DNA from: Orychophragmus violaceus
Taxonomy: Eukaryota > Streptophyta > Magnoliopsida > Brassicales > Brassicaceae
Assembly: GCA_030180135.1 (NCBI GenBank)
Contig: CM058239.1
Location: 60,891,823 to 60,955,822, forward strand
DNA: 64,000 nucleotides
Direction of reading: 5' to 3'
Made by a program: the position numbers and the translations under genes. The notes beneath the pieces are model-generated. The model searched no databases, had not been told where the DNA came from, and saw only the letters and a program-made list of their open reading frames with translations. This document shows positions 34,196-44,440 of the stretch, piece after piece. Every line of letters begins with the position of its first letter. The first letter of the stretch is position 1.

Positions 34196-36736
34196 TTATG
34201 GGTGATTCAACAGAGACTTTGAATGTCTCTGTGAATGTCTCTTCAGCCAAGGTGGCGTATAAGCTTTTGGATCATGAGATTTCCCAAGATAAGGGCGAAG
34301 AGAACTAGGGTGGGAGCGAAGCGAGGGTGGGATATTGCGTTTGCCTGCATTCACAGCTTTGCGATTAGGAGGTTTGAGTTTAGAAGGATCATACCTTTGC
34401 TTTGGTGGATGGGAGAGATCTGGAGCTTTCTGTTTAAGAGCAGTTGCAGGATCAGAAGATGTTAGAGCAAGTTCAGAATGAACTGCCATCTTTTCTTCTC
34501 CAACAGGAATCTCTGGTTCCACTTCTACACAGAAGCTCTGTTCATCAATGGTGGATTTCTGCAGCTTATCCATCTTGAACCTCAATGTCTCATCTCCCAG
34601 GTTGAGATCAATTAGACCATGTTGTACATTAATCACAGCTCCAGCAGTAGCTAAGAAAGATCTACCAAGTAGTAGAGGATCATCAGGCTCAATCTCATAC
34701 TTCAGCACTACAAAGTTTGTTGGAATCAAGTAGTTTCCAACTCTGACAGGAACGTCCTCAAGAACTCCTTCTGGATACTTCTTCGATCGATCAGATAGGA
34801 TAAGAGAGATCCTAGTAGGGTGGAATTCCATTAGTCTCAATCTCACAGCCACAGAGTATGGCATAAGATTCACACCAGATCCTGAGTCACACAGAGAATG
34901 CTTGAATCTGTCCTTAGAGATGGAACAGTCTAGCACAAAGACTCCTGGATCTGGAAGCTTCTCTGAAATCTGAGTCAGCTGCTTCTCCATAACTTTCATG
35001 CAATCAGCCACGTCTAGCTCCTGTTTAGACAGCTTAGGAGCCTTAAAATATGGATCAGAGGGCTTGTAGACATGTTCTAGGACTGTTGCAGGTTTATGCT
35101 CCCGTCTGCAGTATGTGTCGATCGATGCTGGATATGTGTCGATCGACTCAAGGCGATTTTGCACAATTCCATCAGACTTATCGGGGATGCATCGATCGAC
35201 ATCGAATGTGTGTCGCTCGACGCATGTCTCAGACAGACAGAATTCTTCCGGAAAATCGGAGAAGATGTCCTCTTCTTCTCCTAGCAAGTCAATTTCATCT
35301 CCTGTGATCACAGCATTGACGAATTTGTTATGCTCAGCTTTCCCAGCTCCATTTTGCCTTTGTATTGCTTGAGATGTCTGTTGGATTTGATCATCTAGCT
35401 TCTTCACATGAGTGCTCAAGGATTCAAACTTCCCATTCAGATCTTCATACACAGCATCCAGCTTCTTGTTGAAGTCTACAACAGTCTTCGTCTGGCCTTC
35501 CAGCAACTGTTCCATCATGGCTTCCATCTTGCTCTCATGAGCACTAGCAGCAGGAGGTGCCTGATAGGAGGATGATCCATAAGTCCTATGATAAGAATTT
35601 CCTTGCTGATTTCCAAACCTGTTTCCTTGAAATCCAGAGCCACTGATGTAGTTCACATCCTTTTCCTGATGATCTGCTTTAGCCTCAAATACTTCAACTT
35701 CCTGAGCAAAGTGGACAACTTTCTTTCCAGTCAACAAACTGTGAACAGTGTCCAGCTTGTTCCTGATATCAGCAATCTTCAGATTATCGATCTTTCCACC
35801 AGACTCTTTCCTTCTCCTATCAGCAGTCTTGGTGCTATTACTGCTCACCAAGTTATCCATCAATGTCTTAGCCTGCTCAGGAGTCCTTGTATTGAAATTG
35901 CCATTGCTGGCATTATCCAATGCAGTCTGGTAATGGAGATCAATTCCTCAGAAGAATATGCCCAACAACGTCACTTCAGAGAATCCATGGTGAGGACAGT
36001 CACGTTGGTACTTCTTAAACCTCATCCAAGCAGACTTAAGAGGCTCTGTAGGACCTTGGGTGAAGGTGAGAATATCCTGTCTCGACTGATCAGAGCGTGC
36101 ATCATCATAAAAGTGCCTCAAGAACTCTCTCTTCACAACATCCCAAGTAGTAAACTTACCAGGTGTAAGTTGCTTCAGCCAAGCTGCAGCCTCTCCAGCG
36201 AGAGAATAGGGGAAAAGCTTAAGGTACATATAGTCATAGTTCACCCCATTATACTTCATTCGAGTGATGAAGTATTCAAAATCATCAATATGATTCATGG
36301 GTTGCTCATGTGGGAGACCATGGAAAGGATTCTGCCTAAGAAGAGAGTAGTAGACAGTCTTGATCTCGAAATCATTCCTCTCAAATCCAGGAGGTACAAT
36401 TGCTGACCGGTTAGCATAGAAATCATCCGGACGGTTGTAGTCAGCAAGAGTCCTCTCAGCAACAACCATCTGCCTCTGACCTTGAGGCGGTTCAGGATCA
36501 GGGATTACACGTCCCTCAACATCGATCCTTTGCCCAACATCATTGTACCGGTTGTTCTGTCGGTTTATCAGAACTCCCTCAACATCAGGTCTCAAAATCA
36601 AGCGCTCCTGATTAATGTTAGCCATCTTAGCTTTCTTCTGAGCTTTTTTGTTCTCTCTCTCTAGCTTAGCAAGCTCCTCAAGTTCAAGATTCACGAGCTC
36701 CTTATCCTTATTACTCCTCAAGTCGCGATCAGTCAT
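34196..36736 (-). pseudogene. Gag-protease polyprotein of element C, one premature stop
   Basis: The ATG at 36736 opens 847 codons, interrupted once by TGA at 35948-35950, where D has AGA (GIFFRGID). N-terminal residues match the D gag (LADYNRPDDFYANRSA, PMNHIDDFEYF, GEAAAWLKQLTPGKFTTWDV, DILTFTQGPTEPL), the Retrotrans_gag pattern of Athila-type elements. The C-terminal third is an aspartic protease with an intact active site (LCDSGSGVNLMPYS) and the downstream motif LLLGRSFLATAGAVINV. There is no zinc knuckle and no polymerase. Two CGATCG pairs lie in frame in the linker before the protease (about 35107-35141 and 35187-35221), encoding repeats such as ESIDTYPASIDTY. It would package RNA and cleave itself if intact. 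Confidence 0.9.
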
Positions 36737-37007
36737 AAATTATCGGAAATCGTCAAGCGTCGATCGATGCACATGACCACAACGATCGTTTCAGTTCGGA
36801 TTTCGCCTTGTGTTGATCGATACAAGAAGAGTGTTGATCGATGCAATGAGAAAACGATGTCGATCGACACACAGGACCGCGTCGATCGATGCAAAGCGAT
36901 TCTAGGCGTACCTGAAACGCAAGAAACAGAAAAATTAGTAACCAAAAAACAAAAACGAAAAACCTAGTCTAAACCCTAAGTTCAAATCTATCGAAGACTC
37001 AAAAGAG
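36737..37007 (-). other. 5' leader of element C with three palindrome pairs
   Basis: This short leader between primer site and gag ATG contains CGATCG-type pairs at about 36758-36793, 36812-36846 and 36857-36892. No gene is seen. Confidence 0.75.
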
Positions 37008-37025
37008 TCCCCGGCAACGGCGCCA
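37008..37025 (-). promoter_or_regulatory. Primer binding site of element C (tRNA-Asp)
   Basis: The minus strand reads TGGCGCCGTTGCCGGGGA, a perfect 18-base complement to the 3' end of plant tRNA-Asp. This primer is characteristic of Athila-type elements. It lies six bases from the 5' LTR. Confidence 0.93.
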
Positions 37026-37031
37026 AAAACT

Positions 37032-38208
37032 TGATACGATCAGGTTTTAATCCCTAGATCTACACTGCAAGTGCACAGACGTGAACCAGTAGTATATAGG
37101 GTATCGAATCCACATAGACTCTAGATCATGCGATATATTATAGAATGTCAGGTTAAGCTAGGTGAAACAGAAAATAAGCAGTAAATCAAGCAGGAAAGTA
37201 AATTAGATCGGTTGTAAGCAAGAAGCGAAGGCGTCAGGTCAAGGGAGTTCTCAGGAAATCAGGAACACAAGCTAATCAATTAATCGGGATCTAATTAAGA
37301 ACTGTTCTAGAACTAGAATCACAGAATTATAAAAGACCAACTTTCGTTGCGAATATTATCTATGTCTAACAACCTAGCAAGCCAACTTCCGTTGCGAATT
37401 CTAGAGTTCTAAACAAGCATTAATCTCAAGTTCTTTCGCTCACAATTCTCCTAAACCAAATTTCTTTGCGAATAGTCAAATTGCTCATCTAAGTTCTTTC
37501 TAGTTAATTAACCAACTGTCGTTGCGGAAATCAACCTAACATCATAAATCTGGGTAGCTACTTCAGATTAAGCATTAAGAACAACCCTAGATGAAGAACT
37601 AGCAGATATGAATCCCTACAGATTGATCAACCTATAATTCCATGAAATCCCCTGTGAGAATCCCTAAACCTAACAGGTAAACTACTCAGACATTATCATC
37701 GAAACAGAAGACATCATGAATAGAAAACCAAATAGCATATAATAAAATAAAGAACTGGGGTTCAAAATCTCTTCTCTATCGAGTATAAAATCAGCCCCTA
37801 ACTCTCTCTAAGTAAAATAATGCGTAAGTAAAGTGTCGCCTAAACAATGGCTTAAAAACCCTAATATAATGATCTAATCACGGCTGGGGCTTCTTTGTAA
37901 TTATGAGAAACTTCTGGGCCAAAGTGCAATTTCTAAATATTTCATTAAACCCGCCGAGAATTATTTGTCACGCGTCTGCATCGATCGACACCAGAGATGC
38001 ATCGATCGATACAACTGTCAAATATGGGCAGTGAACTCTTCTTCTCGGGCAATTGCTCCAAAATTCTCCAAAATGCGCCATAATGTCCAAATCCGCTCCA
38101 AACGTGTCTAGACCTGAAAGCATACATAAAAGGACTACAAAGGAATCTAAAAGACTCGATAAGAAGACATATACCATGGGTAAAAGTCCTAAAAACCATG
38201 GTATATCA
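37032..38208 (-). repeat. 5' LTR of element C
   Basis: This 1177-bp copy runs from TGATACGATC to TATATCA. It has 13 bp more than the left copy near 38055 and differs by about 3%. The terminal inverted repeat is at about 38171-38206 and a CGATCG pair at about 37979-38013. Confidence 0.9.
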
Positions 38209-38213
38209 GCGAT

Positions 38214-38309
38214 CAACAAGACATAGCTATCTTAAACTGATGTGAACTATATCATAAACGTACACAACGCTATCGTCATGTGCTATCTATACAACCTTTT
38301 CATGTAGTG
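38214..38309. repeat. CACTA right terminal region
   Basis: It has a subterminal motif AACGCTATCGTCATG and the terminus TTTTCATGTAGTG. With element C removed it joins directly to 19834. The following TCC (38310-38312) duplicates 10450-10452. Confidence 0.6.
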
Positions 38310-39040
38310 TCCTCGGGTAGAGTAGCTTCATCGACCTCAGTTTTGGACAAAGCATCCTCTTCCTCACTAGATATATGACTTTTACTACTCAAAGTAGTTG
38401 AACTTAAGTGTATTGAAGGCTTAGGATTGACAGAGGAGTTGTCTTCATATAACTTAAGTTTTGCATCAAATCCTTGAATGTATGAGATTATATCATTGAA
38501 TGTTAGTGGTGCGTATTTGGTTAGAGAGATTTGGATAAGAGTAGTAATAGGGCAATATTCTCTTCCTAACCCATTTAGAAATCCAAAGATCTTCATGGAT
38601 TCATCTATTGGTTTCCCAGTAAAGCTCAACGCATCAAAAATTGTTTTTAACTAACGACAGTAGACTGCAAATGTCTTGCCTTTGTTACTGAGCAGTTGGA
38701 GATTAAAACATAGAGAAACTCACCAGCCATAAATCTTTTGTTGAAGTTTATATCCAGAGAGATTCATTTTTCACGATCCGTAGAGAGGTACCAAACAACC
38801 ATGACTGAACCAGTTAGTCACTGCAAAACCAGAATTCAAACAGTCGACTAGTGGCTTTTGCAGGTATGCATTTCTATTGATGAAGCTGATGAGATTTTGA
38901 CTAGAAAGAGATACTCAAACTGATTTTTCCGTAGCAAGTAACTGCTATCATTGAGATTTAGAGTGACTGGGCTTAGAATCTGAACATTGGTGATAAAAGG
39001 ATATAGATTTAAGGGATCCGCTATTATATACATAGGTTAA
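38310..39040 (-). pseudogene. Copia H remnant: gag
   Basis: An open minus-strand stretch (38629 to about 38310) reads GKPIDESMKIFGFLNGLGRE, then PLTFNDIISYIQGFDAKLKL, the gag pattern of another plant copia lineage. Upstream, the frame continues in pieces with a frameshift and stops (NLQLLSNKGKTFAVYCR near 38660-38700, INFNKRFMAGEF near 38745-38775, MVVWYLSTDRE near 38775-38805). The frame leaves the window side at the CACTA terminus and resumes at 10452. H is the oldest layer of the nest and cannot code. Confidence 0.7.
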
Positions 39041-40590
39041 CAAGCTCTAATGTCGTATAAATGACAAGAGAATTTTGAAAAAACAACGTTTTATTAAATT
39101 TAAACTTGATTAGAGAAGATGAGCTACAAATGCTTATATAGAGAGCTATAGAACAATTAAGAATTTAAGCCAACTTGAGCTGCACCTCCTCAGCTACCAA
39201 GCTAAATCATCGATTTAGGATAAGAGAGCATCAAATTGGTTATGAAAGAGCGTGTCCACCTCCATATTTTTTTTTTTACTTTTTTCTCGCATGTACATAG
39301 TTAGAGACTGTTGCAGGTTTTGTCGTGTTCTATTTCTTAGACATAGGTTTATCTTCGGTTGGGCCTGAATTAATTTTGCCGGTCTTGATGCTTGGCACAA
39401 TATTAAGGTTTGACCCAATGTTGTATTGCTCAAACTTAGTTCCCATTGCACAAGTTGACAAGAATACATTCCAGCTGGATTGCATATTACTCCGATGGCA
39501 AAAAATACTTCAATTTTTATTATAGTACATATAATAACATAAAGATAAGATCACCCAAATACACTATGTTAGAAGATACACATGTTTTACAGATTAGGTT
39601 GCACAATCCAACATACTAGATTTTTTACTGTGGTTGTGGTTAGAAACAAATTGTAATTAAGTCATATGTGTGAAGGGCTTTGAAAAGTTTAGCACATACC
39701 AACATCTCAACATAGAGTGTTTCTACCATCGTATGTTCATCCATTGTGTTTTTAAACTATAACAGATGCTAACATTTTTGTTAACGCTAGCCGTTTCTTC
39801 TAGCAAAATACAAAAGTGCCAAGAATTGGATATTGTAACATTTTAATGTACCATCAAACTTTTACGTACTTGATATTACATAATTATTGAATATGCATCT
39901 TTCATGGTTGGAAAAGTATTAAGAGACGAACAAATTTTGCTTAGATATAAAGCTTCAATCCTATTAGCCATTGCGTTGCAACACATGTAAGATCTCGATT
40001 ATGTCTATCTAAAGATATAACGAACCTTAGGGTTTTAAATAATAATTCTTATAAGCATGTTTAACCTAGCTCGGAGGATGACAATCATATTAAGTTAAAA
40101 TTAGGTTTTCAGAAGAATATGACCGGTAGAGTAAAAAGGGTTAGGTCGTCGAAAAGTTAATAGAAATCTATAAAAAAACCTAGGGAATTTTCTACATAAA
40201 AGTGATTTTATTAGAATGTATGTATTTAGAATGAAGATCATAAAGCTATTATATAGGAGAAATAGGTCGTCGAAAATACCTAAATTCCTTAACAAATAAA
40301 TGGAAAATATATATTCTCGATATCAAATAATTGATCTTCTATCTCTTATGAACGGCATACATATCTCATCCTTTGTCGACCTAAGATGCCTACCATTCTA
40401 TTTTACTCCGATCTTAGTCCCCGAATAGGCCTATTGGAGGGGTACTAAACCCATCTTCAACAATAAGCCCCCCTCCTAGTTTGGCGATTCAAAATGACTG
40501 ATGATCGATAAATTTGGAAATGATTCATCTGGTTCATGAGGTGGTTAAGATTGGTCGATTTGCTCAGATACTTTTCAATCGTCCCTATAG
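39041..40590. other. Unresolved AT-rich stretch
   Basis: I see no convincing gene, terminus or repeat. A related motif TAGGTCGTCGAAAA occurs twice (near 40144 and 40264). Scattered open frames under 90 codons show no domain. The first part may be the 5' end of Copia H; the rest is probably decayed transposon sequence. Confidence 0.4.
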
Positions 40591-40655
40591 GTGCGGAGAT
40601 CGAAACGACACCTAGGTATAATGATGATGTCTGCTAGAGAATCGCGTCATTTCCC

Positions 40656-40665
40656 CTATAAATAT
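40656..40665 (+). promoter_or_regulatory. Candidate TATA box (CTATAAATAT)
   Basis: A good plant TATA element followed by a pyrimidine-rich stretch, about 210 bp upstream of the decayed coding remnant at 40870. It may be the promoter of that unit or of an old LTR. Confidence 0.4.
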
Positions 40666-40869
40666 CTTCACTCCCTTCTCATTTCTTACTTCTTCTTCAG
40701 ACTACATGTAATACTTTCTTTGATCTCTCCTGTTTTCCACTATCTTTACTTTTTTTTTCTAATTAATTTTCCGTTGTCTCTCCACCGCATAGTCATTAGA
40801 AGTTAGATCTAAATTCCCTTTTCTTTGTTTGTCTTCAGAAGTTTGTAAAAAATATCCCTTTGATCTCTT

Positions 40870-41466
40870 GTGATGCTCTTGATTCTCCAAAAAATTGTTG
40901 CATTAAACTCTCCCGACTCCAATTCATCAGATTTTTCCACGGACATAGATGACCATCCAGTGACTATAAGGATAGCTGATTTATCTAGAAAAAACAAGGC
41001 GGCCAATCGTTATGGTGTCGTTCAATCCTTTAAGTTGGCAAGAATTCCAAATCCTGCATCTTAGAGATGAAGAATTGGAGAATTTGAGTGACGAATCTGA
41101 TGAGGAAAATGATAATGAATCTGAGTGTAATGATGACGAACAAGAAGGTACCAACCATGAAAATCTTTAGGAAGAGTTAGTGATGCATGCTCGCCAACAT
41201 TTTGAGAACGTCTTCCCAACTTAGTTAGATGATGGATCGATCAGAGAGACTCTGCTTGCATGCAATGCTCTAGATGGTACTTATAATATGATTCCATCTC
41301 CTAAAGATTGTCCTTGGACAACGCTGGCTGAATAGCTCTGTCTATACAAATCCGTCTTCAACAACAACCCCTTATGGTTTCCTCAACATGAGCTGCTGAC
41401 CTCGTATTGTGATCGTAGTGAAATCGCGGCCCATGAGGACAAGGCTGAGGATGTTGTTAAGTCTTG
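40870..41466 (+). pseudogene. Decayed gene resembling the extra 'putative gypsy-type transposon' protein
   Basis: After one frameshift and at least three TAG stops the frame reads an acidic segment (NLSDESDEENDNESE) and then CLYKSVFNNNPLWFPQHELL followed by TSYCDRSEIAA. That block resembles the antisense gene of element G near 62300-62390 (FRNIHLRFLLPRLLIVYCEE), both in the pattern of the plant 'putative gypsy-type transposon' domain (PF04195). The rest of the domain is missing. It lies on the plus strand beside G's protease but in the opposite sense to G's own extra gene. An AT-rich possible polyadenylation region follows (41500-41545). The match is short, so the call is tentative. Confidence 0.4.
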
Positions 41467-41594
41467 ATTTTTGAAATGGTTGTTGTAATCTCCTTGTTTT
41501 GCGCTTTAATTAAACTTTATCTATAATGAAAATATATTATAATGAACACGTCTTTTCTTTCTGTATGATTTGATCCTTTGAAGAAGGAACGCCC

Positions 41595-42957
41595 CCACCG
41601 AGGAGGCGCATAAACATGATAATGGGAGGATTACCGATGATCAACGACTCAGTACGATCGATCAAAGAATACGAACGCCGAGCAGCAACTCTGCAACAAT
41701 GGCAAAGAAGCAGCGGCGATGAACTAAGGATCGGCAGTGACATCACCTCTACTGAGTAAGACGGAGAAGGGGTAGACCGACCACACAACGATCCACTCGT
41801 CATTGCAATGCGAATAGGCGACTGCGAAGTTTCCAAGATCTTGGTTGACACCAGAAGCTCGTTTGACCTAATTTTCAAAGAGAAGTTGCAACGTATGGAG
41901 CTCAGTAATTACCGCATAAAACCATCTGCAAAGCCGTTGACAGGCTTCTCTGGAGACTCGATCAACACGATCGGGACAATCAAGCTCCCCGTCTACGTTG
42001 GCCGAATTTCTAAGTTGATAAAATTCGTGGTCGTCGACCGACCAAAAATCTACAACGTCATCTTCGGAAGACCATAGATCCACGAAATAAAAGCGGTCCC
42101 GTCCACATACCATCAATGCGTCAAATTTCCTACTCCGTTCGGCATCATCACCCTACGAGGAGATCAACGGATCTCCTGAACATGCTTTCTCATCGAACAT
42201 AAGCTACGCCATAAGTCACAGGCTTACCTAGTCGCTGAGCCTCGAATCGAGCTGCCACCGCCAGACCGACCACATAAGGATGCTGTCGTTAAATTCAACA
42301 TCGACATCAGGGATCCCGACCGTTGTGTGGGAGTAGGAGTCGACCTTCGCGAGGATCTGTAAGACAGGCTCGTCGAATTCCTCAAGCAAAATGCCACAAC
42401 CATCGTCTGGACCACCAACCATATGACCGGAGTCGACCTGTCAATCACATGCCATGATCTGCATGTCAATCCAGTCTTTAAACCAATCAAGCAAAAAAAA
42501 AGGAAGCTCCGCCCCGAGCGTGCGAAAGCTGTGAACTATGAAGTGGAGAGACTCTCAAAGGCAGGCTCGATCACCGAAGTGAAGTATCCAGACTGACTGG
42601 CAAACCCAGTAGTCGTGAAAAAGAAGAATGGCAAGTGGCAAGTATGCATTGACTTCATCGATCTCAACAAAGCATGCCCCAAGGACAGCTTCCCTCTTCC
42701 GCACATCGACCGGCTCGTCGAGGCAACCACCGGACACGATCTATTATCGTTTATGGACGCCTTTGTAGGATACAATAAAATCATGATGCATCCCGGCGAC
42801 CATGAGAAGACCTCATTTATCATCGACCGAGGTACCTACTGTTACAAGGTGATTCCATTCGGACTCAAGAACGCCGGGGCAACATATCAACGTCTAGTCA
42901 ATCGCATGTTCGCCGACTAACTTGGCAAAACGATGGAGGTATATATCGACGATATGC
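41595..42957 (+). pseudogene. Element G protease and first half of reverse transcriptase
   Basis: The frame RRINMIMGGLP...SIKEYERR leads to an aspartic protease whose active site reads VDTRSSFDLIF, so the catalytic DTG has become DTR. Reverse transcriptase follows, with stops at several points: KKNGKWQVCIDFIDLNKACP, FPLPHIDRLV, FMDAFVGYNKIMM, PFGLKNAGATYQRLVN and MEVYIDDM. The block is cut within the last of these by element D at 42957, inside codon M/L after the catalytic YIDD, and resumes at 49594. Stops include TAA at about 42918. It is nonfunctional twice over. Confidence 0.85.
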
Positions 42958-44176
42958 TGATATATCATGGTTTTTACTAGTTTTAGGCCATGATATAGAT
43001 GTGTTTTAGTGTCTTTTGTCTTTGTTTAGAGTCTTTTACAGGTATAATCAGGTTGGGAGCTAAATTGGAGATTATGGAGCATTTTGGAGATTTTTGGAGT
43101 GATTGGCCGAGAGATAGAGTTCACTGTCCGAGACAGAGAAAGGTATCGATCGTTGCACTCTAGCAACGATCGTTGCACCAGCGAGATGGGCCGAAACTCG
43201 GCGGTTTAGAAGAATCAAGATATTGCACTTTGATCCAGAAGTTTCTGATATTTACAAAGAAGCCCCTGGCCGAGATTATGCCTATATAATAGAGTTTTTA
43301 GTGTTTTTATTAGATACGCTTTATACTTTTTACAATACAACTTCATAATTAAGAGCAGAGGATTTTTAGAGCTTTTGGGGCTGATCTGAACCTAATTCAT
43401 CATCTGTATTTGGAGAAGATTTCGAACCCCTTTTTACTCTTATTCTTTTATGCAATTTACTTATCATATGATCATGTTTTCATTATCTATGTCTGAGTAG
43501 ATTCCTAGTTAGACTTAGGGTTTCTCACATAGGATTTCATGACTTGCTAGACTTGTTCAATTTCAGTTAAGGATTCAAACTATATCTGTTCTTCAATTTA
43601 ATTGTGCTTAAAGCTAGTTCTAACCTGATCAATTAGAATCTAGATCTTAGGTTGCTAAATACGTCACGGAAGTGGGGTTTAGGAATCTGAACTAATTAAA
43701 TTGGGCAATTAAACTTTGCGCAAACGAAAGTTTGGTTTAGGATAATTGTGAACATATCAAACTTGAGCTTATTGCTAGTTTAATCTGTTAGTTCTCGCAA
43801 ACGGAAGTTTGGTTTGCTGCACTTAGACTTAGAGAATTATCGCAAAGGAATTTGGTTAATTCTATATCTGTGTTTTGAGTTCTAGAACTGTGCTTAATTA
43901 GATCCTTGCTGAATGAACTGTCTGCTAGTCTGATTTCCTGAGAATACCCTAGGTTTGACGCTTTTAATTACTTGCTTTCACAACCAATAATCTCTGCTAC
44001 TGATTTACTTTCTCGCACTACTTTCAATATAATCACATTGCTTATTTCTAGTATTCATTCCCTACGGTTTGATTCTCTTGAGACCAAGTGTCCCTGTGGA
44101 TTCGATAACCCTATATACTACTTTGACATTGCTGTACACTTGCAGTTTAGTATAGGGATTAATTCTTGACCTATCA
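42958..44176 (+). repeat. 5' LTR of element D
   Basis: TGATATATCATGG...GACCTATCA. The start forms an inverted repeat (42961-42970 with 42988-42997). A palindrome pair is at about 43145-43178 (CGATCGTTGCA type). The TATA box CTATATAATA at 43282-43291 is the likely promoter. Confidence 0.95.
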
Positions 44177-44182
44177 AGTTTT

Positions 44183-44200
44183 TGGCGCCGTTGCCGGGGA
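44183..44200 (+). promoter_or_regulatory. Primer binding site of element D (tRNA-Asp)
   Basis: TGGCGCCGTTGCCGGGGA, the perfect complement of the tRNA-Asp 3' end, six bases after the LTR. The leader that follows carries two palindrome pairs (about 44337-44370 and 44387-44421). Confidence 0.95.
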
Positions 44201-44440
44201 CTCTTTTGAGTCTTCGATAGGACCGAACTTAGGGTTTTACTAGAAATTTTTCGTTTTTCGTTTTTATTTTATTTATTTTTATTTTGCTGATTTTTTTTCT
44301 CCGTTTCTCTCTGTCGCAGGTACGAATTTCGCCTTGCATCGATCGTTGCACCCTTGCGTCGATCGTTGCTAAGCGATTTGAGATTGGATCGATCGTTGCA
44401 CTGATAGCATCGATCGTTGCTGGACGATTACAGACAGTTT

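Larger units (their letters stand above)
19835..38208 (-). mobile_element. Athila-type LTR retrotransposon C (gag-protease only), containing Copia-2 and Copia-3
   Basis: LTRs at 19835-21002 and 37032-38208, both TGATACGATC...TATATCA on the plus strand, bound the element. Flanks ACGAT and GCGAT match at 4 of 5 positions. A perfect 18-base tRNA-Asp primer site lies beside the right LTR, so transcription runs on the minus strand. The only gene is gag-protease (34196-36736); no reverse transcriptase or integrase is present in the non-nested sequence. The LTRs differ by about 3% by eye, plus a 13-bp indel, so C is older than D and older than its passengers Copia-2 and Copia-3. Confidence 0.9.
10453..38309. 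mobile_element. Non-autonomous CACTA (En/Spm-type) transposon carrying host gene fragments, heavily nested
   Basis: The left end reads CACTACGGGAAAA at 10453. The right end reads TTTTCATGTAGTG up to 38309, whose complement CACTACATGAAAA matches 11 of 13 bases. The flanks carry the 3-bp duplication TCC (10450-10452 and 38310-38312), as expected of CACTA elements. Copia H coding sequence continues across the two outer flanks, which independently supports the boundaries. Without the nested elements only about 2.9 kb is CACTA: 10453-11074, 17730-19834 and 38214-38309. No transposase is seen. Subterminal repeats of the type AACGCTAT/ATAGCGTT occur at both ends. The interior holds fragments of ribosomal protein S3a and histone H3 genes. 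Transposase would have to come from elsewhere. Confidence 0.65.

Noticed and set aside
34004..36406. Plus-strand frames opposite element C gag-protease (for example 35588-36406)
   Set aside because: They are shadows of the real minus-strand gag-protease frame, which has recognisable domains.
44183..44200. tRNA-like sequence (complement of the tRNA-Asp 3' end)
   Set aside because: Only 18 bases match and they directly follow an LTR, so it is a primer binding site and not a tRNA gene. The same applies to 37008-37025 and to the tRNA-Met sites.
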